Source: Streptomyces hyaluromycini (lineage in GTDB: Bacteria; Actinomycetota; Actinomycetes; Streptomycetales; Streptomycetaceae). From it: a stretch of 64,000 nucleotides of DNA. Within the stretch, counting starts at the first letter, position 1. Every line of letters starts with the position of its first letter. This document shows positions 54,486 to 63,763 of this stretch, piece after piece. A model generated the notes under the pieces. It saw only the letters and a list, made by a program, of their open reading frames with translations, searched no databases and was not told the DNA's origin. Made by a program: the position numbers and the translations under genes. The stretch lies in NCBI RefSeq assembly GCF_002217755.1, contig NZ_BCFL01000036.1:51906-115905 (forward strand). The letters are read 5' to 3'.

Positions 54486-54690
54486 GTTGATCGCCGTCTG
54501 CCGGACAGGAACCGGCCGACGGCGACAACAAGCCGGCCAACGGCGTCGATGACGCCCCGCTGGTTGGTGGAGTACCGACAGATCTTCGAATGCTCAGCGA
54601 CCACGGGCTCGCGGGCGGGGACCAGAGTGCCGCCCACGATCAGCACAATCTCCCACGCAACCGCCTGCGCTGCCGCAGAGCGAGTAACAG
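54486..54690 (-). pseudogene. Fragment of an IS5-family transposase
   Basis: Minus frame: VTRSAAAQAVAWEIVLIVGG, TLVPAREPVVAEHSKICRYS, TNQRGVIDAVGRLVVAVGRF. It matches the DDE region of IS5-type transposases (GTLxPxR...SKNYRYSTNHQVVIDADTRLVVAVG). Only ~65 residues remain. Confidence 0.65.
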
Positions 54691-54799
54691 CCCGAGATAT
54701 CCGATGACCCTGAGGGATGCCACGTAAGCGATCTTCGAAGACAGCGGGATGCACGGCAGCACTGCCAAGGGGCGTGCTCAAGCCGGCGACACTGGCCCG

Positions 54800-55462
54800 A
54801 CCGCAGCGGACACTTCAGCAAGAAATCGCGTTCGAAACCACGGCCGAAGTAGTTCCTGTCGCCGATGAGAGTCTGTCGGGGGCGCTCTCGCAGAAGCTCG
54901 CATTCGGCTGCCAGGAGGTCAAGGAGGGTCTCGCGTTCCTCGGCCTTGGTCCCGGTCAGGGCGAAGACGATGGGCAGGCCCTGAAGGGTGCAGACCAGGT
55001 GCAGGCGCAGGCCCCAGAAGAAGCGGCTGTGGCTGGTGCAGTAGCTGTATTCGGCCCAACCTGCCAGGTCGGAGTGTTTGACGGTCTCGCGGGAGCGGTC
55101 GCATTCCACCGGGGTGGAGTCCACGACCCATGCGTCGTTGCTCCACACTGAGGTGGTGGTCAGGATCCGGTTGACGTTTCGCATCAGACCGGCGGCTTGC
55201 GCAGCCGCTTGTTGTAGCCGGGCTGCTGAGGCAGGTGGGGGAAGAGGTGGCGCAGGTGGGCACGGGCATGGCGGAGCCATTTGGCCTCGGAGGTGTAGCC
55301 GAGTATGGCCTGCATCGTGGCGAGGGTGACCAGTTCGGCATCGCTCAGGCGGGGCGTAATGCCGACCGGCGGGCGCCACGGCACCAGGTCGGGATGCTCC
55401 TTCAGCATGTCGTCGGTCGTCGCACAGAGTGCTGTCGCGAGGGTGTCCACGTCGTGCGTCAC
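54800..55462 (-). pseudogene. IS982-family transposase, frameshifted and truncated
   Basis: N-terminal part from GTG 55462: LATALCATTDDMLKEHPDLV, RLSDAELVTLATMQAILGYT, SEAKWLRHARAHLRHLFPHL, PQQPGYNKRLRK, then a frame change near 55200. The second part reads ILTTTSVWSNDAWVVDSTPV, ECDRSRETVKHSDLAGWAEY, HSRFFWGLRLHLVCTLQGLP and LIGDRNYFGRGFERDF, ending ~54815. The last third (with the final acidic residue) is missing. Confidence 0.82.
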
Positions 55463-55535
55463 AAAACGATCTTGGACACCCTCGTTCTCGTCTCCGCAGG
55501 CACCCCTTGGACCACACCACCACCAGGAGGAACCA

Positions 55536-55925
55536 GTGTCATACCCGCAACTGCTCACCCCCGAGGAGAAGCTCGCCGACGCGAAGAAGCTGTTGAGCCT
55601 CCCGCGTGTCGTCGTGATCTGCGGCTCCACCCGATTCATGACCGAGATGAACGAGGCCGATCTGCGGGAGACCAAAGCCGGAAAGATTGTCGTCAAACCG
55701 GGCTGTGACATGAAGTCGCCGCACGAACTTTGGTCCGATCCTGTCGAGGCCGAGGCGCTGAAGGTTCGACTCGACGATCTGCACCGGGCGAAGATCCGGC
55801 TCGCTGATGAGGTGCTCGTAGTCGGCGACTACATCGGAGACAGCACCCGAGCCGAAATCGCCTACGCCCGGTCGCTGGGCAAGCCCGTGCGGTTCACGCA
55901 CCCCGAAGTCGACCCTGACGCCTGA
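55536..55925 (+). CDS. Nucleoside 2-deoxyribosyltransferase-like protein
   Basis: 129 residues, GTG start with a perfect AGGAGG 7 bp upstream. RVVVICGSTRF at residues ~24-34, then LDDLHRAKIRLADEVLVVG and DYIGDSTRAEIAYARSLGKP. The CGSxRF, HxxKIxxAD, GYIGxST and EIxYA(xxxGKPV) pattern is that of the nucleoside 2-deoxyribosyltransferase/DUF4406 fold, common in phages and actinomycetes. Role unsure: nucleotide salvage or sensing. Confidence 0.72.
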   Translation: MSYPQLLTPEEKLADAKKLLSLPRVVVICGSTRFMTEMNEADLRETKAGKIVVKPGCDMKSPHELWSDPVEAEALKVRLDDLHRAKIRLADEVLVVGDYIGDSTRAEIAYARSLGKPVRFTHPEVDPDA

Positions 55926-56396
55926 CCGCCCGCTGCCACCTCGACAACCAGGGCCGGCAGCCCGCCGCCTGACCGTCTCACGGTGGCTTCGGCCGCCGCC
56001 CACCCCACACCCTCCGCAGGCATCCCTTGGAATTGATCATCTAGTCGACGTACGGGCCGCGGAAGTTCGAGGCATTGGTCTGGCGGGCCTAGGCGATCAC
56101 GTCGTCCAGCTGCTGCTGCAGGCTTGCGGGGCTGGTGCGCGTCCAGGACGGCCTGGGCCTGGTGAGCAGGGAGCGCTCGTTCTTGAAGGACGCGGCCGCG
56201 ACGCCGACGGCTAGGGCTGGCCGGTGAGGAATGAGGAGCCGGAGCAGTTCGCTGGGGTGACTGCACTGATGCCCGGCGCCGCAGGTGACCAACCGGCTTG
56301 TCCCACGTGGCGCAGGGCACGTTCATGACAGGATTGCGCTGGGGAAGGTTCAGGGCAGTCATAAAGGCGCCCATGACTGCCGTGAAGGGATCACCC
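55926..56396. other. Spacer with a dispersed repeat
   Basis: No gene. Bases 56139-56192 (reading NERSLLT on the minus strand) resemble 58034-58090, so probably the remnant end of a shared mobile element. The P450 ribosome site GAAGGGA ends the stretch. Confidence 0.45.
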
Positions 56397-57752
56397 GTGA
56401 CGTCCACTGCGCCTCCCCCCATACCCCGGGCCGCAGGATCGTTTCCGCTCATCGGCCACGCGCTGAAGATGCGCGACAACCTCGGCTTCATCGACTCGCT
56501 GCGCGAGACACGGGAACCACTCGTCGAGATCATCCTGCAACCAGGGACGCGCACGATCGTGGTCCAGGACCCGGCCCTGGTCCACCAGATGCTCAAGGCC
56601 CTGGGACCCAGCCTCGACAAGGGCCGGCTCTACGACAAGCTGGGCCAGCTGCTGGGCGACAGCGTCGTCACCGCCACTGGCCGCGACCACGTACGCAGAC
56701 GCCGCCAGCTTCAACCCGCGTTCGCCCACACCGAGATCAGCCGGTACGTCGACCTCATGCGCGCCGAGGTGACGGCCACCGTCGCCGCCTGGGAGCGCGG
56801 GCGGCCCCTCGACGTACACGAGGCGATGGTCGGGCTCAGTCTCGACATGCTGGCCAAGACGGTGTTCGCTGGTAGCCTCGATGACGCCGTCTTCCGCCGG
56901 CTGCGCAGCGACGTGTCGGTGGTGATGAGCGGCGTCGGTTTGCGCATGATGCTGCCCGACTGGGCCGAGCGCCTGCCGCTGCCCTTCAACCGCCGCTTCG
57001 ACCGGGCCCGGGCCGGGGTGCGCGCCACCATCAGCACCGCCGTCGACGAACTGCAGGCCTCCGGGCACGACGCCGGGGACATGCTCTCCATGCTGCTGCG
57101 CACCATCGACGAGGAGACCGGCGAGCCGCTGACCGGGCATCAGATCTGCTCCGAGATCTTCCTCCTGGCCGTGGCGGGCACCGAGACGACCGCGTCCTTG
57201 CTGTCCTGGACCCTGTACGAGCTCGCCCGCAACCCCGGCATCGAGGCCCGGGTCCTGGCCGAGCTGGACGAGGTCCTCGGCGAACGGCCGGTCGCCTTCG
57301 ACGACGTGGTCCGGCTGCCGTACCTGGACCGGGTGATCACCGAGACCCTGCGGCTGCACCACCCCGGCTGGCTGGTCACCCGCCGCACCACTGAGGAGAC
57401 CCGGCTCGGCGAGTGGACGCTGCCCGCCGGCACCGAGCTGGCCTACTGCCAGCACGCCATGCACCGCGACCCCGAGCGCTTCCCCGACCCGCTCACCTTC
57501 GACCCGGACCGGTGGACCGACGCCGCTCAGGAGCCTCCGCCGGGCGCGTTCGTGCCCTTCGGGGACGGCAAGCACAAGTGCATGGGGGACCGTTTCGCCC
57601 TCACTGAAATGGTCACGGCGCTCGCGACGATGCTGCGTTCGGTACGGCTGGAACTCGACGAGGGCCAGGTCATCGGCCAGGTCGCCCGGCTCACCGTACG
57701 GCCGCGCGCCCTGCGGATGACCGTCCGCCCCCGAGCCGGGGTCGGCCTCTAG
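56397..57752 (+). CDS. Cytochrome P450 monooxygenase
   Basis: 451 residues. Proline-rich start PPPIPRAAGSFPLIGHALKM, I-helix LLAVAGTETTASLLSW with the acid-Thr pair, ExxR in ETLRLHHP, PERF motif (DPERFPDPLTFDPDRW), and heme loop PFGDGKHKCMGDRFA with Cys ~395. GTG 56397 was chosen for GAAGGGA 6 bp upstream; ATG 56373 would add 8 residues. The type resembles actinomycete P450s of terpene pathways, but no terpene synthase is nearby. The TAG stop falls on the border of the element that follows. Confidence 0.93.
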   Translation: MTSTAPPPIPRAAGSFPLIGHALKMRDNLGFIDSLRETREPLVEIILQPGTRTIVVQDPALVHQMLKALGPSLDKGRLYDKLGQLLGDSVVTATGRDHVRRRRQLQPAFAHTEISRYVDLMRAEVTATVAAWERGRPLDVHEAMVGLSLDMLAKTVFAGSLDDAVFRRLRSDVSVVMSGVGLRMMLPDWAERLPLPFNRRFDRARAGVRATISTAVDELQASGHDAGDMLSMLLRTIDEETGEPLTGHQICSEIFLLAVAGTETTASLLSWTLYELARNPGIEARVLAELDEVLGERPVAFDDVVRLPYLDRVITETLRLHHPGWLVTRRTTEETRLGEWTLPAGTELAYCQHAMHRDPERFPDPLTFDPDRWTDAAQEPPPGAFVPFGDGKHKCMGDRFALTEMVTALATMLRSVRLELDEGQVIGQVARLTVRPRALRMTVRPRAGVGL

Positions 57753-57927
57753 GGCCTGTCTGACAATTCCCGTCGTCGCCCGGAGGGCGGCCTCGCGGCG
57801 TCAGGTGCGTGCTCTCGGCGTGCCGGGCGTAGGCCCTCGTACTGGACGTACTTGGGTCTGCGCCCGGTGCGGCGAGAGTGCGTGCATGGCGTCGCGAGGC
57901 AGACGGGAATTGTCAGACAGGCCCTAG
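57749..57927. mobile_element. MITE-like foldback element
   Basis: Perfect 26-bp terminal inverted repeats: 57749-57774 (starting CTAGGGCCTGTCTGACAATT) and 57902-57927. Between them the arms keep pairing imperfectly (GCCTCGCGGCGTCA with TGGCGTCGCGAGGC) up to a GTAC-TGGAC-GTAC centre, so the 179 bp can fold almost end to end. No transposase inside. CTAG at each end may be the target duplication or part of the repeat. Such IRs belong to IS5-like elements in actinomycetes (from memory). It gives the P450 gene its stop codon and probably a terminator. Confidence 0.8.
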
Positions 57928-59468
57928 CGCGTGTCTCTTGCGGCACAACTGTCAGGGACAGTGCCGGCGGTGCCATCCCCTCGCGCGCGATGCCCATCAG
58001 CCTTAGTGCGGCGAAGGAAGAGGATGCCGGCCACTGGTGCGTGCCCAAGACGGCCTGGGCGCTGGTGAGCAGGGAGCGCGCGTTCTTGCGCAAGTGTGGG
58101 TTGTTGTTGGTGTGGTGGGGGGGGTGTTTTGGCGTGTGTGGGTGGAGTTGGCGGGGTGGGTGTTTTGGTGTGTTGGTGTGTGTGTTGGTCTGTGGTGTGG
58201 TGGGTGTGGTGGGAGTCCTGCGATTGCGTGGGGAGTTCTGGTGGTGGCCGGGGTGTGTGTTGTTCCTTGGGTGTTTTGTGTCGGTGTTCTGCTGGGGTGT
58301 GTGGTGGGGGGTCCGGGTCTGGCCGGTTGTTGTGGGGTGTGTGGCAGTGGGTGCCGGGGGCCGGCTCTCGTGGTGCCCGGGTCCGGCGTCCTTGTGGTCG
58401 CCGAGTCGGCTGCTCTGCGTGTGGCGGGCAGTCAAGTCGCTGTGGTGGGGGGGGGGCTTGCAGGGACAGGTCAGCTGATGCCCGGCCCGGACGGCCATGA
58501 CCGGTTTTGGCGGCGGCTGGCTGGCTTTGTTCCGGTTGTTGTGTTTCGGTCCTGGCTTCGCTGTCGGGGTCGGCTGCTGGCTGTGTCTGGCCGGTGTCCC
58601 GGTCCGTCTGGCCGGTGCCGCTGCTGTGCTGGCGGAACTCGGTCCTGTCGCGTGGCCGGACGTGGTCCTGTGCCGCACCGGCGTCGGTGCTGTGGCCCGG
58701 GTCATGGTCCGTAGGGCCGGCGGGCACCGGGTTGCTCTGGCCGGGGGAGGGGATGGCCTGCATGCCCTGGCCCTGCTGTGCTCGCGGAACTCGGTCCTGG
58801 CCCGCGTGGTCCGCGGTTTCGGGGAAGGCTGCCGTATCCGCCGCCCCGGACTGTTCCTCTTGTCCTGCTGGGGGGGCTGCGGGACTGTGCCGTCCATGAC
58901 CGTGCCGGGCGGGATTTTGGCCGCTGGTCAGCTTCGTCGGTGCCCGTGGTGCCGGTGTTGTTCTCGCTGCCGTCACCTGCCTTGCCCCCGGGCCGCACGC
59001 ATATGTCACCGTCTCCGCCGCCTGCAGGGCCAGGGGCTGCGGATGGCTCCGTGTCCTGATCGCCGATGGCTTCGCGCGCTGTTTGAACGGCGCCTTCGCC
59101 GGCCGGGCGGGAAGTGTGCCGGCGCCCGTCCCTGGCTCTGTCGGCGATGCCGAAGTCTGCCTTGCCCGTGTCGCCGTCACCTGCACCCGCCGTCGCCTGC
59201 ACCCGCCGTCGCCTTGGCCGGGGAGTCCTTTCCTGGGTCTGCGGCCGCCCGGAGGGTGCACCGCTGGGTTGGGGCCGCTCTGGGTGCTTGTCGGACGGGG
59301 GGTCGCGGTCGGGTGGTCTGCCGTCGTGAAACCGGCCTGCCGGGAGGGCGTGCCGGCCCCGGGGCGGCCGTGACGTGTCGTCATGGAGCGTGTGTGTGGG
59401 GTTGCGTTTCGCTGATGGGGATTCTTGAAAAGGACCAGGGCTGCTCCTCGCCTCACTCGATCACGCCC
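57928..59468. other. G/T-rich strand-asymmetric region without genes
   Basis: 58085-58480 on the plus strand is nearly pure G and T in long runs (TGTTGGTGTGTGTGTTGGTC, many GGGG). It is open in several frames but codes only Thr/Pro/His-repeats. 58480-59360 stays G+T-biased with near repeats, e.g. CGGAACTCGGTCCTG at ~58632 and ~58789. The segment 58034-58090 is the dispersed repeat noted at 56139. I see no gene with a start site. Confidence 0.55.
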
Positions 59469-59813
59469 TCAAGCAAGTGGGGGAGTTTGGCGAGCACCGG
59501 ACCCGGTGAGTCGCCTGGAGAACGCAGCCGACGGGACGTTGGACGCCCTGCGCACCGCAGAGCAGGCTTCAGTTTCGGCAGCAATCAAGGTGTCGCTCAC
59601 GGCCACTGGCATCTGGCACCGCTGCCGCCCAGCGTGCCCTTCGCGGAGCAGCAGTTCGCCGCCGTGCCCCGGGCGGAGCAACTCATCGTGCCCGCACACG
59701 GACAAGCCGTACTCGCGGAGAATATTCGTCAGGCGATGCGCAGCTGACCACTTCACGTCCTGAGCGGCCCACCGGCCGAGGAGGTAGGGCTCCGTCTCAC
59801 GGGGCTGCCGCAC
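59469..59813 (-). CDS. Doubtful ORF of 114 residues
   Basis: Reads MRQPRETEPYLLGRWAAQDV, KWSAAHRLTNILREYGLSVC then GHDELLRPGHGGELLLREGH. Sequence is protein-like for ~70 residues, then dissolves. No clear ribosome site or family. Could be the relic of a larger gene. Confidence 0.3.
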   Translation of the reverse strand: MRQPRETEPYLLGRWAAQDVKWSAAHRLTNILREYGLSVCGHDELLRPGHGGELLLREGHAGRQRCQMPVAVSDTLIAAETEACSAVRRASNVPSAAFSRRLTGSGARQTPPLA

Positions 59814-59870
59814 GGCGTGGTGCAGCGTCGGTTCCCTGTCTCCATGGCCTGTCGGCGGGCGGCCGCCGCC

Positions 59871-60716
59871 TCAGCCGGGTGCGATGTTGTAGGTCACCGT
59901 GCCGGGCATGAACCGGCCCTCGATGTAGGGGAACGGCCCGTCGGGCAGATCGTAGACGGCCTTGGCCGGGCCGGGCAGCGGCCGCTGCGACGGGGCGGTG
60001 TCCCAGGTCGTGACCGGGGTCCTCCAGCGAGCCAGGGCCAGGCCGCTCGGCAGCGTGGCGTAGCGGTCGGCGTGGAAGTCGACGGGAGCGCCGCGCTCGT
60101 CGAGGAACACCCGTGCGGTCACGGACTGCGCCGCATCGGTGAGTGTCACTTCGAACGAGCGGTCGTCGACCGCCGCCCACGATGCGGCAGGGCCGAGGAG
60201 CATCGACGGTGCGAGCAGGACGGCGTCGTTGAGATAGGTGATCAGCTCGCTGTGGTCGAACTCCTCGCCCTTGCCGTCGGCCACGGGGACGAGGTTCATC
60301 AGCTTGACGAGCATCCGCCCGCGTCCGTGGACGTACGTGTCCCGGCCGACGACCGGTACCAGGTGTGCGAGGCGGATCCGCAGGACGAAGACCCGGGCGA
60401 TCTCGACGGCGGAGTTGTACTGCCACGCCTCCGCCGTTGCCCAGTCGGCGTCGGGCCGCATGCGGAAACGGCCGACGAAGCGGGCTCGGAACGACCAGTC
60501 GCGGGGCCTGCCGACGACGCCCATGAACCGCATGTAGCGCTGCACGGCGTCCGGCAGCCCGACCAGGTCGGCGTCGGTCACCACGCCTTCGGGGTGACCG
60601 GACCGCAGGCCGGCGGCGGCGACGTCCGCCATCAGCCGGTCGTGGAGGCGGTCCTTCGGCCGGAGCGGGTCCTCCCCCACACTCCCGCGGCCTGCTCCTG
60701 CGCGTGTGCTGATCAT
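59871..60716 (-). CDS. DUF6544-family protein
   Basis: 281 residues. ADLVGLPDAVQRYMRFMGVV, then SFRARFVGRFRMRPDADWAT, FVLRIRLAHLVPVVGRDTYV, GRGRMLVKLMNLVPVADGKG, ELITYLNDAVLLAPSML and the C-terminal GRFMPGTVTYNIAPG. The LPDAVxRYxRxxGVVGRP and GRGxMxxKLxxxVPVADxxG blocks are typical of this actinobacterial family of unknown function. No signal peptide. Divergent from the ABC exporter genes (220 bp). Confidence 0.82.
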   Translation of the reverse strand: MISTRAGAGRGSVGEDPLRPKDRLHDRLMADVAAAGLRSGHPEGVVTDADLVGLPDAVQRYMRFMGVVGRPRDWSFRARFVGRFRMRPDADWATAEAWQYNSAVEIARVFVLRIRLAHLVPVVGRDTYVHGRGRMLVKLMNLVPVADGKGEEFDHSELITYLNDAVLLAPSMLLGPAASWAAVDDRSFEVTLTDAAQSVTARVFLDERGAPVDFHADRYATLPSGLALARWRTPVTTWDTAPSQRPLPGPAKAVYDLPDGPFPYIEGRFMPGTVTYNIAPG

Positions 60717-60937
60717 CGGCCCTGGCTCTCTGGCGTGATGCCGCCGTGCGCGGCACCACCTCCATGCGACGCCTTGGGGGACCCGGCGGACAAGTACCGT
60801 GAGTCCCGCCGCCCGGGACCGGTGGTCCCCACGTGCCGCCTGCCCGCCCCTCAGGACGATGGGCCCGGGACCCGGGACGGTTCGGCCCTACCCCGAGGCC
60901 GCTTTGTGCGTGGATGCTCGCCATGAGGTGAGCGGAC

Positions 60938-61873
60938 GTGAATGCGACGATCTCGGTTTCCGGACTGGTCAAGGGGTTCGGTGCGACCCGGGCCCTCGAC
61001 GGTCTCGACCTGACGGTTGGGACCGGGGAGGTGCACGGCTTCCTGGGGCCGAACGGCGCCGGCAAGACCACCACGCTCCGGGTCCTGCTGGGACTGCTGC
61101 GCAGGGACGCCGGGGCGGTTTCCGTGCTGGGCGGTGATCCGTGGCGGGACGCGGTCTCGCTCCACCGTCGGCTGGCGTTCGTGCCGGGGGAGGTGAACCT
61201 GTGGCCGAACCTCACCGGGGGCGAGGTGATCGACCTGCTGGGCACGTTGCGCGGGGGCCTCGACCACAAGCGCCGGGCCGACCTGCTGGAGCGGTTCCAG
61301 CTCGACCCGGGCAAGCGGTGTCGCGCCTACTCCAAGGGCAACCGACAGAAGGTGGCCCTCGTGGCGGCCCTCGCCTCCGATGTCGAGCTGTATCTCCTGG
61401 ACGAGCCGACCTCCGGCCTCGACCCGCTGATGGAGGCGGTCTTCCAGGAGGTGGTCCGGGAACTGCGCGGGGCCGGCCGGAGCGTGCTGCTGTCCAGCCA
61501 CATCCTGTCCGAGGTGGAGGCGCTATGCGACCGCGTCACCATCATCCGCGCGGGCCGGGCCGCCGAGTCGGGCACCTTCGACGAGCTGCGCCATCTGACC
61601 CGTACGACGGTGACCGTCGAGACCGCCGAGCCGATCGACGCGCTGGGCGAGGTGCCCGGGGTGCACGACCTGAGCAGGGACCACACCCGTGCGCGGTTCA
61701 GTGTGGACCCCGGTGAACTGGGTGAGGTGCTGCGGCGCTTGGTGACGTTCGACGTCCGTACGCTGACCAGCTCGCCACCCACGCTCGAGGAGCTGTTCCT
61801 GCACCACTACGGGGACGACACCCGCGCCACGGACGCCTCGGACGCCGAAGCGGGCCTGGGGAGTTCGCGATGA
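60938..61873 (+). CDS. ABC transporter ATP-binding protein
   Basis: 311 residues, GTG start with GAGGTGAGCGGA upstream. Walker A GPNGAGKTTT, Q-loop region AFVPGEVNLWPNLT, signature AYSKGNRQKVALVAAL, Walker B LYLLDEPTSGLD, H-loop SSHILSE. The C-terminal ~90 residues (TRTTVTVETAEPIDALGEV ... LTSSPPTLEELFLHHYG) are typical of exporters of the DrrA/NatA class. Overlaps the permease start by 4 bp (ATGA). Confidence 0.94.
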   Translation: MNATISVSGLVKGFGATRALDGLDLTVGTGEVHGFLGPNGAGKTTTLRVLLGLLRRDAGAVSVLGGDPWRDAVSLHRRLAFVPGEVNLWPNLTGGEVIDLLGTLRGGLDHKRRADLLERFQLDPGKRCRAYSKGNRQKVALVAALASDVELYLLDEPTSGLDPLMEAVFQEVVRELRGAGRSVLLSSHILSEVEALCDRVTIIRAGRAAESGTFDELRHLTRTTVTVETAEPIDALGEVPGVHDLSRDHTRARFSVDPGELGEVLRRLVTFDVRTLTSSPPTLEELFLHHYGDDTRATDASDAEAGLGSSR

Positions 61874-63507
61874 CCGGGCGGACGGCCGGGCTGACCGGCA
61901 CGGTCGCGCTCACGCGGCTCGCGCTGCGGCGCGACCGGTTCACCCTCTCCGCCTGGGTTCTCGGCCTGAGCGCCTTCATGGCCGGTATCACGGCCATGAG
62001 CGTCAGCGGTCTCCCCACGCGCCAGGACGTGATCGAACAGACCGAGCTCATGGCGGGCAACGCGGCGATGCGCATGCTCGGCCTGGCCTCCGGCGCCAGT
62101 GTCGGCGGTTACACGCTGGTCCGGGGCTATCTCACGCTGGCGGTGCTCACGGCGCTGATGAGCACATTCGCCGTGGTGCGGCACACCCGCCAGAACGAGG
62201 AGACCGGGCGCGCCGATCTGGTCGGCGCGACAGTCGTGGGGCGGTACGCGGGGCTCGCCGCGGGAGTCGTCGTCACGGTCGGCGCGAACATCGTGCTGTC
62301 GGCACTGCTGGGCCTGACGATGATCGTGAACGGTCAGCCGATGGCGGGCTCGGTCACGGCCGGCGCGTCGGTCGGCGCAGTGGGCATCGTGTTCGCCGGT
62401 GTCGCCGCGATCGCCGTACAACTGTCGTCCACCACGCGCGGGGCGAGTGGTATCGCCTCGGCGGTCCTCGGGCTCGCCTTCCTGCTCAGCGGCGTCGGGA
62501 ACATGCTCGGCCGGGCCGACGCGAGCGGGCTGCGGGTGGTCAGTGCCTGGCCGTCCTGGGTGTCCCCGATCGGCTGGGGCCAGCAGATGAGGCCGTTCGG
62601 CGGCGACCACTGGTGGCCGCTCGCGCTGTTCGCCGCCCTTTTCGCCGTCCTGCTCGGCGTGGCCGGCGCGCTCGTGCGCCGACGTGATGTCGGCAGGGGC
62701 ATGCTCCCCGAGCGGCGCGGCCATGCCGAAGCCGCGCCCGGGCTGCTCAGCCCGTTCGGGCTGGTCTGGCGGCTGCAGCGCGGCGCTCTGCTCGCCTGGG
62801 CGGTCGGCATGCTCGGTTTCGGCCTGGTCCTCGGCGCCATCGGCGGCGAGGTCGCGGACATGGACGGCTCGGCCCGCGACTGGTACACGCGTGTGGGCGG
62901 CACGGACCGGATCGTCGACGCCTATCGCACCTCGATCATCGGGATGGCCGGCATGGCCGCCGCGATCTACACGGTGCAGATCCTGCTGCGTATGCTTGCG
63001 GAGGAGACCGAGGGTCGTCTGGAGCCCGTCCTGGCGACCGCGGTGAGCAGGGCACGGTGGGCGACGGGCCACATCATGAACGCCGTACTCGGCGCCGCCG
63101 GGCTCCTCCTGCTCTTCGCGGTCGGCATGGGAGTAACGGCCGGCCGGACGCTGGGCGGAGGTGTCGCCGCCCAGCTGGGCGGCCTGACGACGGCCGCGCT
63201 CGCCCAGCTGCCGGGGATCCTGGTGCTCGGCGGTGTCGTGGTCGCGGTGGTCGGGCTGCTGCCCCGGTGGGCCGGCCCGGTCTCCTGGACCGTGCTCATG
63301 GCGTCCGTCCTGCTGGGCCCGCTGTTCGGCCCGAGCCTGAAATGGCCCCAGTGGGTCCAGGACCTCTCGCCGTTCACCCATACCCCCAAGGCACCGGCCG
63401 CCGCGATCACCATGGCCCCCGTCGTCACCCTCCTCGTGGCCTTCACCGCCCTCGCGGTGGTCGGCATCGTCACATCCCGCCACCGCAACCTGGCCCTCCC
63501 GGCCTGA
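61870..63507 (+). CDS. ABC-2-type exporter permease, two-part
   Basis: 545 residues with ~12 hydrophobic segments in two similar halves, such as FTLSAWVLGLSAFMAGITAM and GLAAGVVVTVGANIVLSALL. Charged AEETEGRLEPVLATAVSRAR and RQNEETGRADLVGATVVGRY occupy equivalent loops of the two halves. This matches the large permeases paired with a single ATPase in polyketide-ionophore (tetronasin-type) exporters and drug efflux. Function: export of an unknown hydrophobic compound. Confidence 0.9.
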   Translation: MTGRTAGLTGTVALTRLALRRDRFTLSAWVLGLSAFMAGITAMSVSGLPTRQDVIEQTELMAGNAAMRMLGLASGASVGGYTLVRGYLTLAVLTALMSTFAVVRHTRQNEETGRADLVGATVVGRYAGLAAGVVVTVGANIVLSALLGLTMIVNGQPMAGSVTAGASVGAVGIVFAGVAAIAVQLSSTTRGASGIASAVLGLAFLLSGVGNMLGRADASGLRVVSAWPSWVSPIGWGQQMRPFGGDHWWPLALFAALFAVLLGVAGALVRRRDVGRGMLPERRGHAEAAPGLLSPFGLVWRLQRGALLAWAVGMLGFGLVLGAIGGEVADMDGSARDWYTRVGGTDRIVDAYRTSIIGMAGMAAAIYTVQILLRMLAEETEGRLEPVLATAVSRARWATGHIMNAVLGAAGLLLLFAVGMGVTAGRTLGGGVAAQLGGLTTAALAQLPGILVLGGVVVAVVGLLPRWAGPVSWTVLMASVLLGPLFGPSLKWPQWVQDLSPFTHTPKAPAAAITMAPVVTLLVAFTALAVVGIVTSRHRNLALPA

Positions 63508-63516
63508 CCTCCCGAC

Positions 63517-63642
63517 GTGGCGGGGACTCTGGTGGGCCTGCCGCAGATCTTCCGTGAGGTGTGGCTGAAGGAGGATGCGGGCCTCGCCGCTGCCGCGCTG
63601 CCCGTCCAGGAGGCGTACGCCCGGCTGGCCCGGCCGTACTGA
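63517..63642 (+). pseudogene. Short C-terminal-like remnant after the exporter
   Basis: 41 codons: VAGTLVGLPQIFREVWLKED then AGLAAAALPVQEAYARLARP and stop TGA. Protein-like helix composition with a GTG at its start but no ribosome site. Possibly the tail of a lost regulator. Confidence 0.35.
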
Positions 63643-63693
63643 GCGGCGGTGCGCGGCACCGAACGGCGAGCGGACGTATTCGGCGGGATCGCG

Positions 63694-63736
63694 TCGAGGC
63701 TGCGGGGTGCGGCGCTTCCCCACCCTGCAGCCTCGA
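63694..63736. terminator. Strong hairpin after the ABC genes
   Basis: TCGAGGCTGC (63694-63703) and GCAGCCTCGA (63727-63736) pair perfectly, extended inward by GGGGTG with CACCC. Likely bidirectional terminator between the exporter operon and minus-strand sequence to the right. Confidence 0.65.
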
Positions 63737-63763
63737 CCCACCCCATGAGCCGTCAGCTGGCGC

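Noticed and set aside
57928..59360. CRISPR array or tandem-repeat gene in the G/T-rich tract
   Set aside because: Repeats are irregular in length and spacing, with no constant repeat/spacer pattern.
57924..59456. Minus-strand 510-codon Pro/Thr/His/Gln-rich frame
   Set aside because: Result of the C/A-rich composition of that strand; no start signal, no domain, several equally open frames.
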